Positions 44,942 through 54,312 of a stretch of DNA of 64,000 bases are shown here, in pieces. This DNA comes from Streptomyces sp. NBC_00683. GTDB taxonomy: Bacteria > Actinomycetota > Actinomycetes > Streptomycetales > Streptomycetaceae. Where the stretch lies: NCBI RefSeq assembly GCF_036226745.1, contig NZ_CP109013.1:124001-188000 (forward strand). Reading direction: 5' to 3'. Numbering within the stretch: position 1 is the first letter of the stretch; each line of letters begins with the position of its first letter. Below the pieces are notes generated by a model. That model searched no databases. It saw only the letters and a list, made by a program, of their open reading frames with translations, and was not told where the DNA came from. Made by a program: the position numbers and the translations under genes.

Positions 44942-46473
44942 CAGCTCTGCCCTTCGAGGACGGGAGAGCGACGGCGCACGCCCGTCGCCAGGGGATGCCC
45001 CGTGATGCGGGCGGCTGCGAGCTTGCCGCTCACGAGTACGGTCGGCACGCCCACCCCGGGTGTGGTGCCGCAGCCGGCGAGGACGACGTTGTCGTAGCCG
45101 CGCACGAGGTTGCGTGGCCGGAAGGGGCCGGTCTGCGCGAAGGTGTGCGACACGGAGAACGGGGTGCCCGCCGCATGGCCCTGAGCCGTCCAGTCCACCG
45201 GAGTGACCAGCAGCTCCCGGTCCATGGATGCCTCGAAGCCTTCGAGCCCCCGACGCTCCAGCTCGGCCAGCAGACTGTCCCGGTAGCGCGGCCCCAGGCC
45301 GCGCCAGGTGCCCGCCGACGGGCCCGTCGTGGTGTTGGGACACGGGGCCAGCACGTAGTGCAGGTGTCTGCCCTCCGGCGCCAGTGAGGCGTCGTGCGTC
45401 GTCGGGCGGGTGATGAGCAGCGACGGGTCGCTCATCACCCGCCCGCTCCGGGTGAGTTCGTCGAACGTGCTTTCCCAGGCGGCGCCGAAGGAGAGGGTAT
45501 GGTGCGCCAGTTCCGGCCAGGTACGGTCCGTGCCGGCGTGCAGGATCACGGCCGACGGCGCGTGGCGCAGAGGCACGGGACGTCGCGGCGCGCGGCCCAG
45601 CAGCCGGTGGGCGACGGGGAGATCAGGAGTCAGGACGAGAGCGTCGCAGGGGATGCGCTCGCCCGACGCCAGCAGTACGGCCCGAACCCGGCCGGCCGCC
45701 TTCTCCAGCCCGGTCACCTCGGCCGACCAACGGAACTCCCCTCCCGCGTCGGCGGCGGCGTCCGCCATTGCCCGGGGCAGTGCGTACATGCCTCCCTTCG
45801 GGAACCAGACGCCCGCGACCGTGTCCATGTAGGCGATGACGGCGTAGGCGGCGAGGGCTCGGGCCGGGGTGACTCCCGCGTACAGCGCCTGGAAGGAGAA
45901 CACCCGGCGCAGTCGTGGGTCCGAGAGGAACCTTCCGATCTGCGGATCGAGTCGGCCGAAGCCCCCCAGGACCGCCAGCCGTGCCAGGTCCGGGTGCAGA
46001 AGCCGGAAGGGCGAGTCGAAGTTGGTGTCGATGAAGCGGCGCATCTGTGCCTGGTACAGCTTCTCCAGCCAACTGCGCAGCCGGCGGTACCCCGCGGCCT
46101 CCGCAGCCCCGGCGAAGCGCCGTACCTCGGCCTCCATGGCGTCACCGTCCGTGTGGACGTCCAGCGCGCTGCCGTCCGCGAAGCGGGCACGGTAGGCCGG
46201 GTGCAGCGGAACCAGCTCCACCCGGCTGCGGAGACTGTCCCCGACTGCGGCGAAGGCCTCGTCGGCCAGGTGCGGCATGGTCAGCACGGTGGGGCCGGTG
46301 TCGACCCGGTAGCCGCCGAGTTCCAGCCGTCCCGCACGGCCTCCCGGCCCCGCGTCCCGTTCGACGACGGTCACCCGGCGGCCCGCGCCGAGCAGGTGAA
46401 GGGCGGCGGCGAGGCCGGACAGGCCGGCGCCGACCACGACCACGTGGTCGGTGGGGGCGGGGATCGTCTTCAT
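44941..46473 (-). CDS. crtI: Phytoene desaturase
   Basis: A 510-aa protein. The N-terminal FAD motif is [20 protein letters not shown], then [17 protein letters not shown] (CrtI signature) and the C-terminal [20 protein letters not shown]. It introduces four double bonds to make lycopene from phytoene. Start: ATG 46473, overlapping the crtE stop by 4 bases (ATGA). Length and all signature blocks are normal for bacterial CrtI. Confidence 0.95.
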   Translation of the reverse strand: MKTIPAPTDHVVVVGAGLSGLAAALHLLGAGRRVTVVERDAGPGGRAGRLELGGYRVDTGPTVLTMPHLADEAFAAVGDSLRSRVELVPLHPAYRARFADGSALDVHTDGDAMEAEVRRFAGAAEAAGYRRLRSWLEKLYQAQMRRFIDTNFDSPFRLLHPDLARLAVLGGFGRLDPQIGRFLSDPRLRRVFSFQALYAGVTPARALAAYAVIAYMDTVAGVWFPKGGMYALPRAMADAAADAGGEFRWSAEVTGLEKAAGRVRAVLLASGERIPCDALVLTPDLPVAHRLLGRAPRRPVPLRHAPSAVILHAGTDRTWPELAHHTLSFGAAWESTFDELTRSGRVMSDPSLLITRPTTHDASLAPEGRHLHYVLAPCPNTTTGPSAGTWRGLGPRYRDSLLAELERRGLEGFEASMDRELLVTPVDWTAQGHAAGTPFSVSHTFAQTGPFRPRNLVRGYDNVVLAGCGTTPGVGVPTVLVSGKLAAARITGHPLATGVRRRSPVLEGQS

Positions 46474-47693
46474 TCGCCCTCCCCGTTCCGGACACGGGCG
46501 GTGCCCACGGCCCTGGCCACCAACGCGGCGAACTCCCGCCGGGCACGGGCATCCGCTCCGACAGCCGCGAAGTGGCGCAGGCTCGACTCCGCGAGGCCGG
46601 CGATCTCCTGCTCCACCACAGCCCGCGCGCCCGTACGTTCCAGAGCGGCGCGCATCCGCTCGACCGTTCCTCCGCCGGACGCGGCGTCCTCGGGGCCGAG
46701 TACGGCCAGGGCCTCCGTGTCGCCCGATTCGGCGGCGAGCCGGAGAGCGACCGCGAGGAGGTAGGTGAGCTTGCGTGCCCGCAGGTCCTCTGCCGCGGGC
46801 TTCCCCGTGACGGCCGGGTCCCCGAACGCGCCCAGCAGGTCGTCGCGGAGCTGGAAGGCGAGTCCCGCGCACCGTCCGGCGGACCGCAGCTGGTCGAGGG
46901 CACGGGCATCGGCCCCGGCCAGGGACGCGCCGAGGGCGAGCGGCCGCTCCACGGTGTAGAGCGCGCTCTTGAGGGTCGCGATGTTCCTGGCCTGGGCGGG
47001 GTCGGCGGACCCGGTCGCCTGCGCCCGCATGTCCAGGTACTGCCCTGCGACCATCTCGCAGCGCATCGCCTGCCACTCCTTGTGCAGCTCCTCGCCGTAC
47101 GGGGAGTCCAGTGCGGTCTCGGTGAGCAGATCGTCGGCCCAGGCCAGGGCCAGGTCTCCGGCGAGCACCGCGGCGGTGGCCGAGTAGGACGCGGCGGAAC
47201 CGCGCATGTGGGCCGCCCGGTGCGTGTGTGCGAAGTCCGCGTGCACGGCGGGCGCGCCCCGGCGTACCGGCGATTCGTCCATCACGTCGTCGTGCACCAG
47301 TGCGCAGGCCTGCAGCAGTTCCAGGGCGGCACCGATGCGCAGCGGTGCCCCGGGGTCGCCGGTTCCCCCGGCGGCCAGCCACCCGCACCGGACGAAAGCC
47401 GTCCGCAGCCGCTTGCCGCCGTGCAGGACGAACGCGGCGACCCGGGAGGCCACTTCCTCGGCGAACACCGCGTCCACCCGCCGGGCCTCCCGCAGCCTGG
47501 CCTGCAGATACTCAGCAAGGACGGCGTCGACGGGCAAGGCCGCCTCCCCGGCTGTGTGCGGGCCCTGCTCTCGGCCCGCCTGGGGGCCCGTGTCCCCGCC
47601 GGAGTCCGCCCGGGTGCCGGTGCCTGCGCCGGGTCCCGGGTGGGGGCCCGTCCCTCCGCCGACCCCTGTCCGCGTGGCCCGTGGACCGAGCAT
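46470..47693 (-). CDS. crtE: Geranylgeranyl diphosphate synthase
   Basis: A 407-aa prenyl synthase. First aspartate-rich motif: DDVMDES (Asp135-Asp139); second: FQLRDDLLGAFGD. It condenses isoprenyl diphosphates to GGPP. The first ~55 residues are Gly/Thr/Pro-rich and unlike the domain, so a later start is possible, but AAAGGGG precedes ATG 47693. It leads the crtE-crtI-crtB-Rieske operon; all four genes overlap. Confidence 0.92.
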   Translation of the reverse strand: MLGPRATRTGVGGGTGPHPGPGAGTGTRADSGGDTGPQAGREQGPHTAGEAALPVDAVLAEYLQARLREARRVDAVFAEEVASRVAAFVLHGGKRLRTAFVRCGWLAAGGTGDPGAPLRIGAALELLQACALVHDDVMDESPVRRGAPAVHADFAHTHRAAHMRGSAASYSATAAVLAGDLALAWADDLLTETALDSPYGEELHKEWQAMRCEMVAGQYLDMRAQATGSADPAQARNIATLKSALYTVERPLALGASLAGADARALDQLRSAGRCAGLAFQLRDDLLGAFGDPAVTGKPAAEDLRARKLTYLLAVALRLAAESGDTEALAVLGPEDAASGGGTVERMRAALERTGARAVVEQEIAGLAESSLRHFAAVGADARARREFAALVARAVGTARVRNGEGE

Positions 47694-48089
47694 GGAATGC
47701 CCCTTTCGCTCGGTTGTCCGCCTGGTACGTCCACCGGTTTCTTCCGGCCGCGAAGATCGCGGATGCCCCTATGCCTGCCCGGCGCACGGCCCGGTCGGAG
47801 CGAAGTTCACCCGGACGGCGCGGAATCCGATCAGGACAGCCCTGCACACGCCTGCACGACGGTGACGGACCGTCGGCCGTGCCGAACAGATCCTCACCGT
47901 CCGCCCCTCTGGACCGGTGCGATTGCAACGCTGCTTCAGGGCACCGGGCAGCCGGCGGCTGGCCTCCAGCACGGCGAGAGGTTCGGCTTCCCGCTCTGCG
48001 ACAGAGGTGTTCGATGTCGGCCGCCTGCCGGGAACGCAGGAACGCACGGGGATGAACGCGCCTGACTCGCGGTGCTCGGCAATGCCGCC
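47694..48089. other. Upstream region of crtE
   Basis: 396 bases with no supported gene. It must contain the crtE promoter. In Streptomyces these operons depend on the light-linked sigma factor LitS, but litS/litR are not in the window and I could not recognise their promoter pattern with confidence. Confidence 0.35.
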
Positions 48090-48120
48090 TTGACCTGAAG
48101 CTTGATTGAGGTCCTACTGT
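48090..48120 (+). promoter_or_regulatory. MerR/SoxR-type promoter with 19-bp spacer
   Basis: -35 TTGACC (48090-48095) and -10 TACTGT (48115-48120) are separated by 19 bases. The spacer region contains the dyad GACCTGAA, six bases, TTGAGGTC (48092-48113), matching at 7 of 8 arm positions. An overlong spacer with a central dyad is the hallmark of MerR-family activation, and the arms resemble SoxR CCTCAAG half-sites. It lies 42 bases before the NmrA start. No merR/soxR gene is in the window. Confidence 0.62.
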
Positions 48121-48161
48121 CACGTCGCGTTGATCAGCGCCCGATGACAGGAGAACACTTC

Positions 48162-48995
48162 ATGATCCTCGTGACCGGAGCCACCGGAAATATTGGAAGC
48201 GCCCTCTTGCAAGAACTCCAGGCGGCCGGAGCCGGTCCGCTGAGAGGGCTCACCCGTGACATTGCACGGGCCGCGTTCCCGGAAGGGGTTGAAGCCGTTG
48301 CGGGTGACTTCGCCGACACAGCCTCACTGAAGCCCGCATTGAACGGAGTCCGATCGCTGTTCCTCGTGTCACGCATGGGGTCTGACGCCGAGATCATCGA
48401 GGCGGCCCGACGAGCAGGTGTGGAACACGTAGTGCTGGTCTCATCCATTACCGTCCAGACCCACCCGCATCTGGGCCCCGCCGGTGAGAACCTTGCTGTC
48501 GAGCAGCTGCTGCAGGGCAGCGGCATGACGTGGACGATCCTGCGGCCGACACAGTTCGCCTCGAATGCCCTGTGGTGGGCGGGAACGATCCGCGGGCACG
48601 AAACGGTGCGCGTGCCCTATGCGGACATCGGTCTCCCCACGATCCACCCGGCGGACATCGCATCGGTGGCCCGGGTGGCACTGACCGAGTCCGGCCACCA
48701 GGAGCGGACGTACGCACTGACTGGTCCGGAGAGGGTCACGGCCCGGCAGCAGGTCGGGGCCATCGCGACAGCACTGGGGCGGAACGTGCCGTTCGCCGAG
48801 ATCAGCCGGCAGGCAGCCCATCGCCAGATGGCTGCCTTCCTCGGCAACGAGGCCGCTGACGCGGTGCTGGACCTGACAGGTGGCGACGTCAACGACGAGC
48901 TGCTCATGGTGCGTGACACCGTTTCCCAGATCACCGGAGCCCCGGCCAGGACGTTTCAGCAGTGGGCCTCGGACAATGCCTCCGCCTTCCGCTGA
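48162..48995 (+). CDS. NmrA/QorB-type NAD(P)-dependent atypical SDR (second copy)
   Basis: A 277-aa protein starting MILVTGATGNIGSALLQELQ, with VEHVVLVSSITVQTHPHLGP and TWTILRPTQFASNALWWAGT and a C-terminal FQQWASDNASAFR. It is a paralogue of the gene at 487-1326, sharing the Rossmann motif and most C-terminal blocks. The ribosome site is ACAGGAGA before ATG 48162. Its promoter (48090-48120) has MerR-type geometry, while the other copy is divergent from HxlR. The two copies may thus answer different stress signals with the same chemistry, such as NADPH-dependent quinone reduction. Confidence 0.86.
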   Translation: MILVTGATGNIGSALLQELQAAGAGPLRGLTRDIARAAFPEGVEAVAGDFADTASLKPALNGVRSLFLVSRMGSDAEIIEAARRAGVEHVVLVSSITVQTHPHLGPAGENLAVEQLLQGSGMTWTILRPTQFASNALWWAGTIRGHETVRVPYADIGLPTIHPADIASVARVALTESGHQERTYALTGPERVTARQQVGAIATALGRNVPFAEISRQAAHRQMAAFLGNEAADAVLDLTGGDVNDELLMVRDTVSQITGAPARTFQQWASDNASAFR

Positions 48996-49234
48996 GCCGC
49001 CGCCCGGTCCTGAGCCCGTTCATGGGTCCCTGACCTCGCCAACATCGAAGCCACACTCAGTTGCTGGTGCCCGGGCTTGGAGGCCTTGCGCCCGTCGGTG
49101 AGGGCTTCGAGGAGTTCAGCCGATTTGCGGCCGTCGGCAGCGACCGAGGTAGCGGATGCCTTCCCCTTCCGGTCCGCCGCCGGTGCCTTTGAGCGTTCAC
49201 GGGGCAAGAACACGACCATGCCGATCCACCGACG

Positions 49235-49807
49235 TCAACGGGCTGTGACCTCGGGCCAGGTATCACGGCCAGCCAGGTCGAGGATCAGACCTGCAATGTT
49301 CCATGCGTCGTCCTCGCCGCAGTGGTGACGCCCTTCCAGCGGTAGTCCGGCAATCGCCAGGGCCTGGGCCATTCCGGGGCGCTTTCGCAATCCATGGGCC
49401 TCGGTAAAGACTGCCTTGGCATTGGCGTGCCGACGTCCGAACGGGTACGCGGTGTCGGTGGCCTGGCACTGACGCGTGAACTGGTGACGGTCGTAGTCAC
49501 CCCAGCTCGCCCACGGACGCACCCCGGCCTGGTGGTCGGCCGCCAGCAGTCGACAGGCTTCGCCGAAACTCATGCCTGTATCCACTTCGGCCTGACCCAG
49601 CCCGGTCAGTTCAGTACAGAAGGAGCTGACGGCCGACCGCACGGGCCGCACCAGAATGCGATGCCGTCCGACACGCTCATTCCTGCCGAGGTCAACAACC
49701 GTCAGCCCGATCTCAATGATCTCGCTGACCGCACCGGGCGGCGGCTCACCCTCCCAGCACGTCGCCTCAACATCGATGACGTTCAACAGTCCCCCAGCAC
49801 ACTCCAT
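49235..49807 (-). CDS. DnaQ-like 3'-5' exonuclease (ERI1-like)
   Basis: A 190-aa DEDD exonuclease. Exo I is IDVEATCW (D-x-E), Exo II lies around PWASWGDYDRHQF, and Exo III is HHCGEDDAWNIAGLI (H-x4-D). All four acidic residues and the His are present (DEDDh type). The pattern (DVEATCWEG, EIIEIG) is that of ERI1-like RNA/DNA exonucleases, not the polymerase epsilon subunit. It is alone, with no polymerase domain. Its target is unknown. Confidence 0.85.
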   Translation of the reverse strand: MECAGGLLNVIDVEATCWEGEPPPGAVSEIIEIGLTVVDLGRNERVGRHRILVRPVRSAVSSFCTELTGLGQAEVDTGMSFGEACRLLAADHQAGVRPWASWGDYDRHQFTRQCQATDTAYPFGRRHANAKAVFTEAHGLRKRPGMAQALAIAGLPLEGRHHCGEDDAWNIAGLILDLAGRDTWPEVTAR

Positions 49808-49999
49808 GCGAACGAGTATGAAGGAAGGGGCCTACCGGTCCCCCTGATTTCTACGGCAACCAAGCCCATGCGAAGCCCCGTTCACTCGTCGAGCAGGCCG
49901 GCCTGTGACGGTAGATCATCACGATGACGTCGAACCGGCGTTCGGCGGCGTGGCACCCGGTACTCTCTGGCGACATTGCAACGGGGAGGGATTGAGGTC

Positions 50000-50764
50000 G
50001 TGAGAGTAGTACGGCAAGGACTTGTCGCCGCCGGTGCGGTGATGAGTATGGGCGTGGCTCTGCTGTGCGGATGCGGGGAGCGGCCCGCGGTGGAACCACG
50101 AGAGAGCAGCGCGGGTGTCGGACCGGCGTATGGGGGCCTCTCGAAGATGCTGTCCTTCCGCTACGTGGGGGACTCCGGCGAGGACGAGACGATCAACCAG
50201 ATGATGGTCATCCAGAACGCGTCAGCAGGCTCGCTTGTCCCGGTGTTGTCCTTCAGTGCGCTGGACAAGAAGCGCCGAGTCCTGCCGGACGTCAAGGTGA
50301 GCACGGTGTACGGCAGTGATCGCGGCAATCTGGTGGTGCCGCAGGGGCAGTACTTCGATGTACTGAGGTTCTCCGGTTCTGGTGTGCCTGATGTGGCAGA
50401 CGTCCGAGTGACGGTGAAGAGCGTGGCCCTCACCCGTCTTTCCTCGGGGCAGGGTGACTTGAGCGTCACGACTCAAGCGCTGGATGCGGACGGCGCCGAG
50501 ATCAGCAGGTTCGAGCGCTTCTCCAAAGTGGAGATCACCAACGACAACGACTTCCCGGTGTTCGTACGGGTCGTCTACATCCTGTGGGATCAGCCGGACG
50601 AAGGTGAGACCCAGCAAGCCGTCGAGGTCACACCGGTAGGTGGCCTGACGGAGGTGCCGGCAAGCGGTACTGCGGTGCTCGATGTGACCGGAAAGGCGAA
50701 AGCCGCAGTGGAACGCCATTCCGGCGGTCCCGCGGTAAGCATCAAGGCCTACTACTCACAGTAG
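50000..50764 (+). CDS. Putative lipoprotein, unknown function
   Basis: A 254-aa protein starting at GTG 50000 behind GGGAGGG. It has a type II signal peptide (VRVVRQGLVAAGAVMSMGVA, LLCGC) and a Cys anchor. The mature part is rich in beta strands (SLVPVLSFSALDKKRRVLPD, VKVSTVYGSDRGNLVVPQGQ) with repeated Val/Thr, suggesting one or two Ig-like or FxxY-type sandwiches. No catalytic motif is visible. The protein should face outward from the membrane. Confidence 0.75.
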   Translation: MRVVRQGLVAAGAVMSMGVALLCGCGERPAVEPRESSAGVGPAYGGLSKMLSFRYVGDSGEDETINQMMVIQNASAGSLVPVLSFSALDKKRRVLPDVKVSTVYGSDRGNLVVPQGQYFDVLRFSGSGVPDVADVRVTVKSVALTRLSSGQGDLSVTTQALDADGAEISRFERFSKVEITNDNDFPVFVRVVYILWDQPDEGETQQAVEVTPVGGLTEVPASGTAVLDVTGKAKAAVERHSGGPAVSIKAYYSQ

Positions 50765-50999
50765 CCCCCGTGGCGGGGTACGACCTCGTGGTTGGTTCGC
50801 GTTGACACGCCGAGGCCTCGGTCGGCGCATCGCGCATGAGCTCCGGCAGCAGGGCGGCGCTCAGCGGGGCCGATTGCCGACGGTCACCACAAGCGTACGG
50901 TCGACGCTCCGGGACCCGAAGGACGCTCCGCGCACGGCTGGCAGAGGGAAGGTGTGCCTGGGCCGATGAGTTTCTGGGGCGGGACCGGTCTGTACAGGT

Positions 51000-51869
51000 A
51001 TGAAGACCTACACGCTTGAGACAGCCGGCGCGGACCTCGTCTACGACGTTCGTGGGCCCTTGCCGACCGACGGCGGGCGCCCGCCGCTGCTCATGATCGG
51101 TCAGCCCATGGACGCCACCGGTTTCGCCGCGCTCGCGGCACGCTTCCCGGAGCGGACCGTTGCCACGTATGACCCGCGCGGACTCGGTCGCAGTATCCGC
51201 AAGGACGGACGGGTCGACCACACCCCGGAAGTCCAGGCCGATGACGTACACGCCGTCATCGAGGCGCTCGGGGCCGGGCCGGTGGAGATGTTCGCCAGCA
51301 GTGGCGGCGCGGTCACCGCCCTCGCTGTCGTGGCGAAGTACCCCGGTGATGTGACCACCCTGGTCGCTCATGAACCGCCGCTTATCACCCTCACCCCGGA
51401 CGGCCCGGCGGCCGTGCGGGCGCGGGCTCGTGTCCGGGATGCCTACGAGAAGCGTGGCTGGGGGGCCGGAATGGCTGCGTTCGTGGCCATGACCTCCTGG
51501 GAGGGCGAGTTCACCGACGCGTACTTCGCGCAGCCCGATGCCGATCCCGCCGCGTTCGGCATGCCCACCGATGATGACGGCTCGCGCGACAATCCGCTGC
51601 TCTCCGACCGGTCGTGGGCGATCAGCAGCTACCGTCCGGACGTCGACGCGATCGCGAGGGCCGCGACCCGCGTGGTGATCGCCCTGGGCGAGGAGTCCAA
51701 GGACGTGGAGACCGGGCGTACCTCTGTCGCGACCGCCGAACTGCTCAACCTGGGGGTGACCGTGTTCCCGAGCCATCACGGCGGATTCCTGGACGGTGAG
51801 TTCGGCTATCCAGGAAAGCCGGACGAGTTCGGACAGCGGCTGCGTGAGGTTCTTGACGGCGCCTCGTAG
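51000..51869 (+). CDS. Alpha/beta hydrolase
   Basis: A 289-aa protein with the alpha/beta-hydrolase pattern: LLMIGQPMDATGF (oxyanion-hole strand), TYDPRGLGRS, the nucleophile elbow MFASSGGAVTAL (Ser in SSGG) and a late FPSHHGGFLDGE with the catalytic His. It resembles epoxide-hydrolase or haloperoxidase-like enzymes. The nucleophile motif SxGG (in place of GxSxG) occurs in related hydrolases, so activity is still likely. There is no signal peptide, and the substrate is unknown. Confidence 0.82.
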   Translation: MKTYTLETAGADLVYDVRGPLPTDGGRPPLLMIGQPMDATGFAALAARFPERTVATYDPRGLGRSIRKDGRVDHTPEVQADDVHAVIEALGAGPVEMFASSGGAVTALAVVAKYPGDVTTLVAHEPPLITLTPDGPAAVRARARVRDAYEKRGWGAGMAAFVAMTSWEGEFTDAYFAQPDADPAAFGMPTDDDGSRDNPLLSDRSWAISSYRPDVDAIARAATRVVIALGEESKDVETGRTSVATAELLNLGVTVFPSHHGGFLDGEFGYPGKPDEFGQRLREVLDGAS

Positions 51870-51997
51870 CACCACGGTTGGGCGAGTGGTTCCGGATACC
51901 GCTGCGCTCACAGCGCCGAGCCACATCGGCGCCACTCGTCCACGGCTCACGCGCGTGGTTGCCGCCGCTCGGAACCGGTGTCAGGGTCTGGTCGGCC

Positions 51998-52702
51998 TCA
52001 CCGGCGTGCACCGGCCGGATCAGCCACTTCTCCGTCTGCTCGGGGCACGGCGCCGGAGCCGGGTCCGAACCCCCTGACGATCAGCCACCCGGCCAGCCCC
52101 AGCTCCCAGGCGAACACCGGGAGCGCGGCGACCGACCCCGCCACGGAGAGCTGCGCGTAGACCCCGAACATCACGGCGACGGCCGAGGCGCAGATCAGCG
52201 GCCCACCGATCAAACCGAGCAGGGCGATGAAGCGCGGTACGAGCCGTGCGCGGTACGCCAGGTACGCAAGCAGGACGGTGTTGAGGCCGAGGGCGATGTT
52301 GGGCCCGAGCAGGAACGTCCAGTCGTGCACGGCGGCCAGCGCAACGTCGGCGCCGGCGGCCGTCCCCGCGTCCCGTCGCAGGGTGACGAGCGCCAGCACG
52401 GCGACGATTCCGAGGGCGATGACGGCCGCCTCCAGCAGCCGCCCGAAGGCGTACCCGAGCGCGAGCCCCTCGCCGTGGCGCCGTAGGACCGGGAACAGTG
52501 CCGCCCCGGTACCGGCGACCGCCACCACCAGCACCACCTCGCAGAGCACCCCGAGCAGCGCCTGCGTGTCGGCGCCCTGCGCGAGCCGGCCGTCCGCCGC
52601 GCCCAGCAGGGGGCGGTACAGGACCGCGCCGGCTATCGCGGCGACCTCGGTCAGCAGGAACAGCGACCCGGCGGCCACCGCGGTTCTTCGGTCCGGACTC
52701 AT
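51998..52702 (-). CDS. DUF4386-like integral membrane protein
   Basis: A 234-aa protein with about six hydrophobic helices (AVAAGSLFLLTEVAAIAGAV, EVVLVVAVAGTGAALFPVLR, LGPNIALGLNTVLLAYLAYR and others), the DUF4386 layout. The function of the family is not known. The start is ATG 52702. It is divergent from a TetR gene; two perfect 15-bp palindromes occupy the gap, so TetR repression is very likely. Confidence 0.78.
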   Translation of the reverse strand: MSPDRRTAVAAGSLFLLTEVAAIAGAVLYRPLLGAADGRLAQGADTQALLGVLCEVVLVVAVAGTGAALFPVLRRHGEGLALGYAFGRLLEAAVIALGIVAVLALVTLRRDAGTAAGADVALAAVHDWTFLLGPNIALGLNTVLLAYLAYRARLVPRFIALLGLIGGPLICASAVAVMFGVYAQLSVAGSVAALPVFAWELGLAGWLIVRGFGPGSGAVPRADGEVADPAGARR

Positions 52703-52729
52703 CTTCTCGGTACCCCTAGCTCGATGATG

Positions 52730-52744
52730 GTGTACGCCGTACAC
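52730..52744. promoter_or_regulatory. TetR operator, copy 1
   Basis: GTGTACGCCGTACAC, a perfect 15-bp palindrome (odd centre), 28 bases upstream of the DUF4386 start. The same arms recur at 52761, centres 31 bases apart (three helical turns). Confidence 0.75.
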
Positions 52745-52760
52745 CTGGCAGGAACCATAG

Positions 52761-52775
52761 GTGTACGGCGTACAC
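52761..52775. promoter_or_regulatory. TetR operator, copy 2
   Basis: GTGTACGGCGTACAC, identical to copy 1 except for the middle base. It lies 45 bases before the TetR start. Two sites on the same DNA face fit cooperative repression of both divergent genes. Confidence 0.75.
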
Positions 52776-52819
52776 TCGTCAAGGAGAGGGCGTTCGAGGA
52801 TGGAAGGGGCCGGACCGGA

Positions 52820-53503
52820 ATGACCCGGCAGGAAGCAACGCACACGCAACGGACTCCGCTGAACCGGGATCGCGTCCTGCGCGCCGCCGTCGCGCTCGCC
52901 GACGCCTCCGGCATCGACGCGCTCAGCATGCGCAGGCTCGCGCAGGACTTGGACGTCGTACCGATGGCCCTGTACAAGCACGTGGCCAACAAGGAGGAGT
53001 TGCTCGACGGCATGGCCGACGCGGTCGTCGGCGAGATCGACCCGCCGGCAGCGGGCCCCGACTGGCAGCGCGTGGTCCGCGGCCGGATCCTCTCGGCCCG
53101 CCGGGTCCTGCTGCGCCATCCCTGGGCGGTCCGGGTCATCGAGTCCCGGACCGGCCCCACCCCGGCCGTGCTGGCGTATCTGGACTCGATGGCCGGGGCC
53201 TTCCGGGACGGCGGCCTCTCCGCGGACCTCACGCACCACGTCATGCACGCAATGGGCAGCCGCCTGCTCGGCTTCAGCCAGGAACTGTTCGACACCTCGG
53301 GCCCCTCCGGCCCGCCGGACCCCGCGCTGGCTGAGCACTACCCGCACATCGCGGAACTGGCCGCGACGGCCGCACACGACGGGGGCTCCACGGTCGGTGG
53401 CGGCTGCGACGACCAGTTAGAGTTCGAATTCGCCCTGGACCTCCTCCTGGACGGCTTCGAAAGCCTCCGCCGCCAGGGCTGGACGTCCGCGCGGAAGACG
53501 TAG
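52820..53503 (+). CDS. TetR-family regulator
   Basis: A 227-aa protein with the TetR HTH (DRVLRAAVALADASGIDALS, then MRRLAQDLDVVPMALYKHVA) at ~17-60 and a helical C-terminal domain of the TetR_C_1 kind. The start ATG 52820 (behind GGAAGGGG) leaves the two operators free; longer frames would place them inside the coding region. It likely controls itself and the DUF4386 gene. The ligand is unknown. Confidence 0.87.
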   Translation: MTRQEATHTQRTPLNRDRVLRAAVALADASGIDALSMRRLAQDLDVVPMALYKHVANKEELLDGMADAVVGEIDPPAAGPDWQRVVRGRILSARRVLLRHPWAVRVIESRTGPTPAVLAYLDSMAGAFRDGGLSADLTHHVMHAMGSRLLGFSQELFDTSGPSGPPDPALAEHYPHIAELAATAAHDGGSTVGGGCDDQLEFEFALDLLLDGFESLRRQGWTSARKT

Positions 53504-53713
53504 CAGGTCAGGCGCCGGGGGCCTCTGGATCTCATCAAACTCGTCGAGTCATTGGCCCTCGGTTTCAGTCACACCCTGGTCAGTGAAGTTGCCGCAACAA
53601 CATCTACCTTCAGGTGACGGCTCGAGCACTTGTTACGAACTTCCCCCGACGAAACTGTGCGGGCGGTACTTTGGCGCCCGTTGATCCAAAACTCGTTCAG
53701 GGGGCAATGAGTC

Positions 53714-54190
53714 ATGCGTAGGGCCGTCAAGTTCAGAGCCGTCGTAGTCGCGGCCGTCGCCATCGCCGCGCTGGGAGTCACCTACACGGCAGCCACTGCG
53801 ACCGCTTCCCAGTCGGCCGCCGCCGCAACCCCGGGTGATGTCTACAAGGCCACAGCGGTGCACTCGATCGGCACGACCAACGCTCAGGTAGTCGCTTTGT
53901 CACTTCCGGCAGGGACCTACACCGTGACCGGCTCCGCCCACTTGATCTACGCGGACAAGGCGAGCTGCTACGTGACAGGCGGCCCCACCATGACAACACC
54001 TCGTGGCAGTGGCTACAACGAGGCATCGTTGAGTGCCACGGGAGTGGTGACCCTGGCCGCGGCCGACAAGGTTCAGTTGATGTGCAGCAGCGAGAAAGTA
54101 CTTCCCGCGCCGCAGGACCCGGCCGCCAACGGCACCCTAGTAGCCACAAGAGCCGCCTCCTACCAGAACCAGGGAACAGGCGCCTCGTAA
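53714..54190 (+). CDS. Small secreted protein of unknown function
   Basis: A 158-aa precursor with an Ala/Val-rich signal peptide (MRRAVKFRAVVVAAVAIAAL, cut near TATASQS). The mature ~120 residues are beta-rich (VVALSLPAGTYTVTGSAHLI) with two Cys (SCYVTGG, LMCSSE) that may form a disulfide. No membrane helix or known motif. GGGGC precedes ATG 53714. The domain may be a small jelly-roll, but this is not supported beyond pattern. Confidence 0.72.
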   Translation: MRRAVKFRAVVVAAVAIAALGVTYTAATATASQSAAAATPGDVYKATAVHSIGTTNAQVVALSLPAGTYTVTGSAHLIYADKASCYVTGGPTMTTPRGSGYNEASLSATGVVTLAAADKVQLMCSSEKVLPAPQDPAANGTLVATRAASYQNQGTGAS

Positions 54191-54312
54191 CTCGCCCCTT
54201 CGGCGGGCCGGCCTCGACGTCTTGTGCGCGGGGTCGTCCTGCTTTCCCGCTTGTACCGCGTGGCCAGGGAAGTCCGCCAGCGGAACGCGCGTTCTACCCC
54301 ACAACCACCGAC

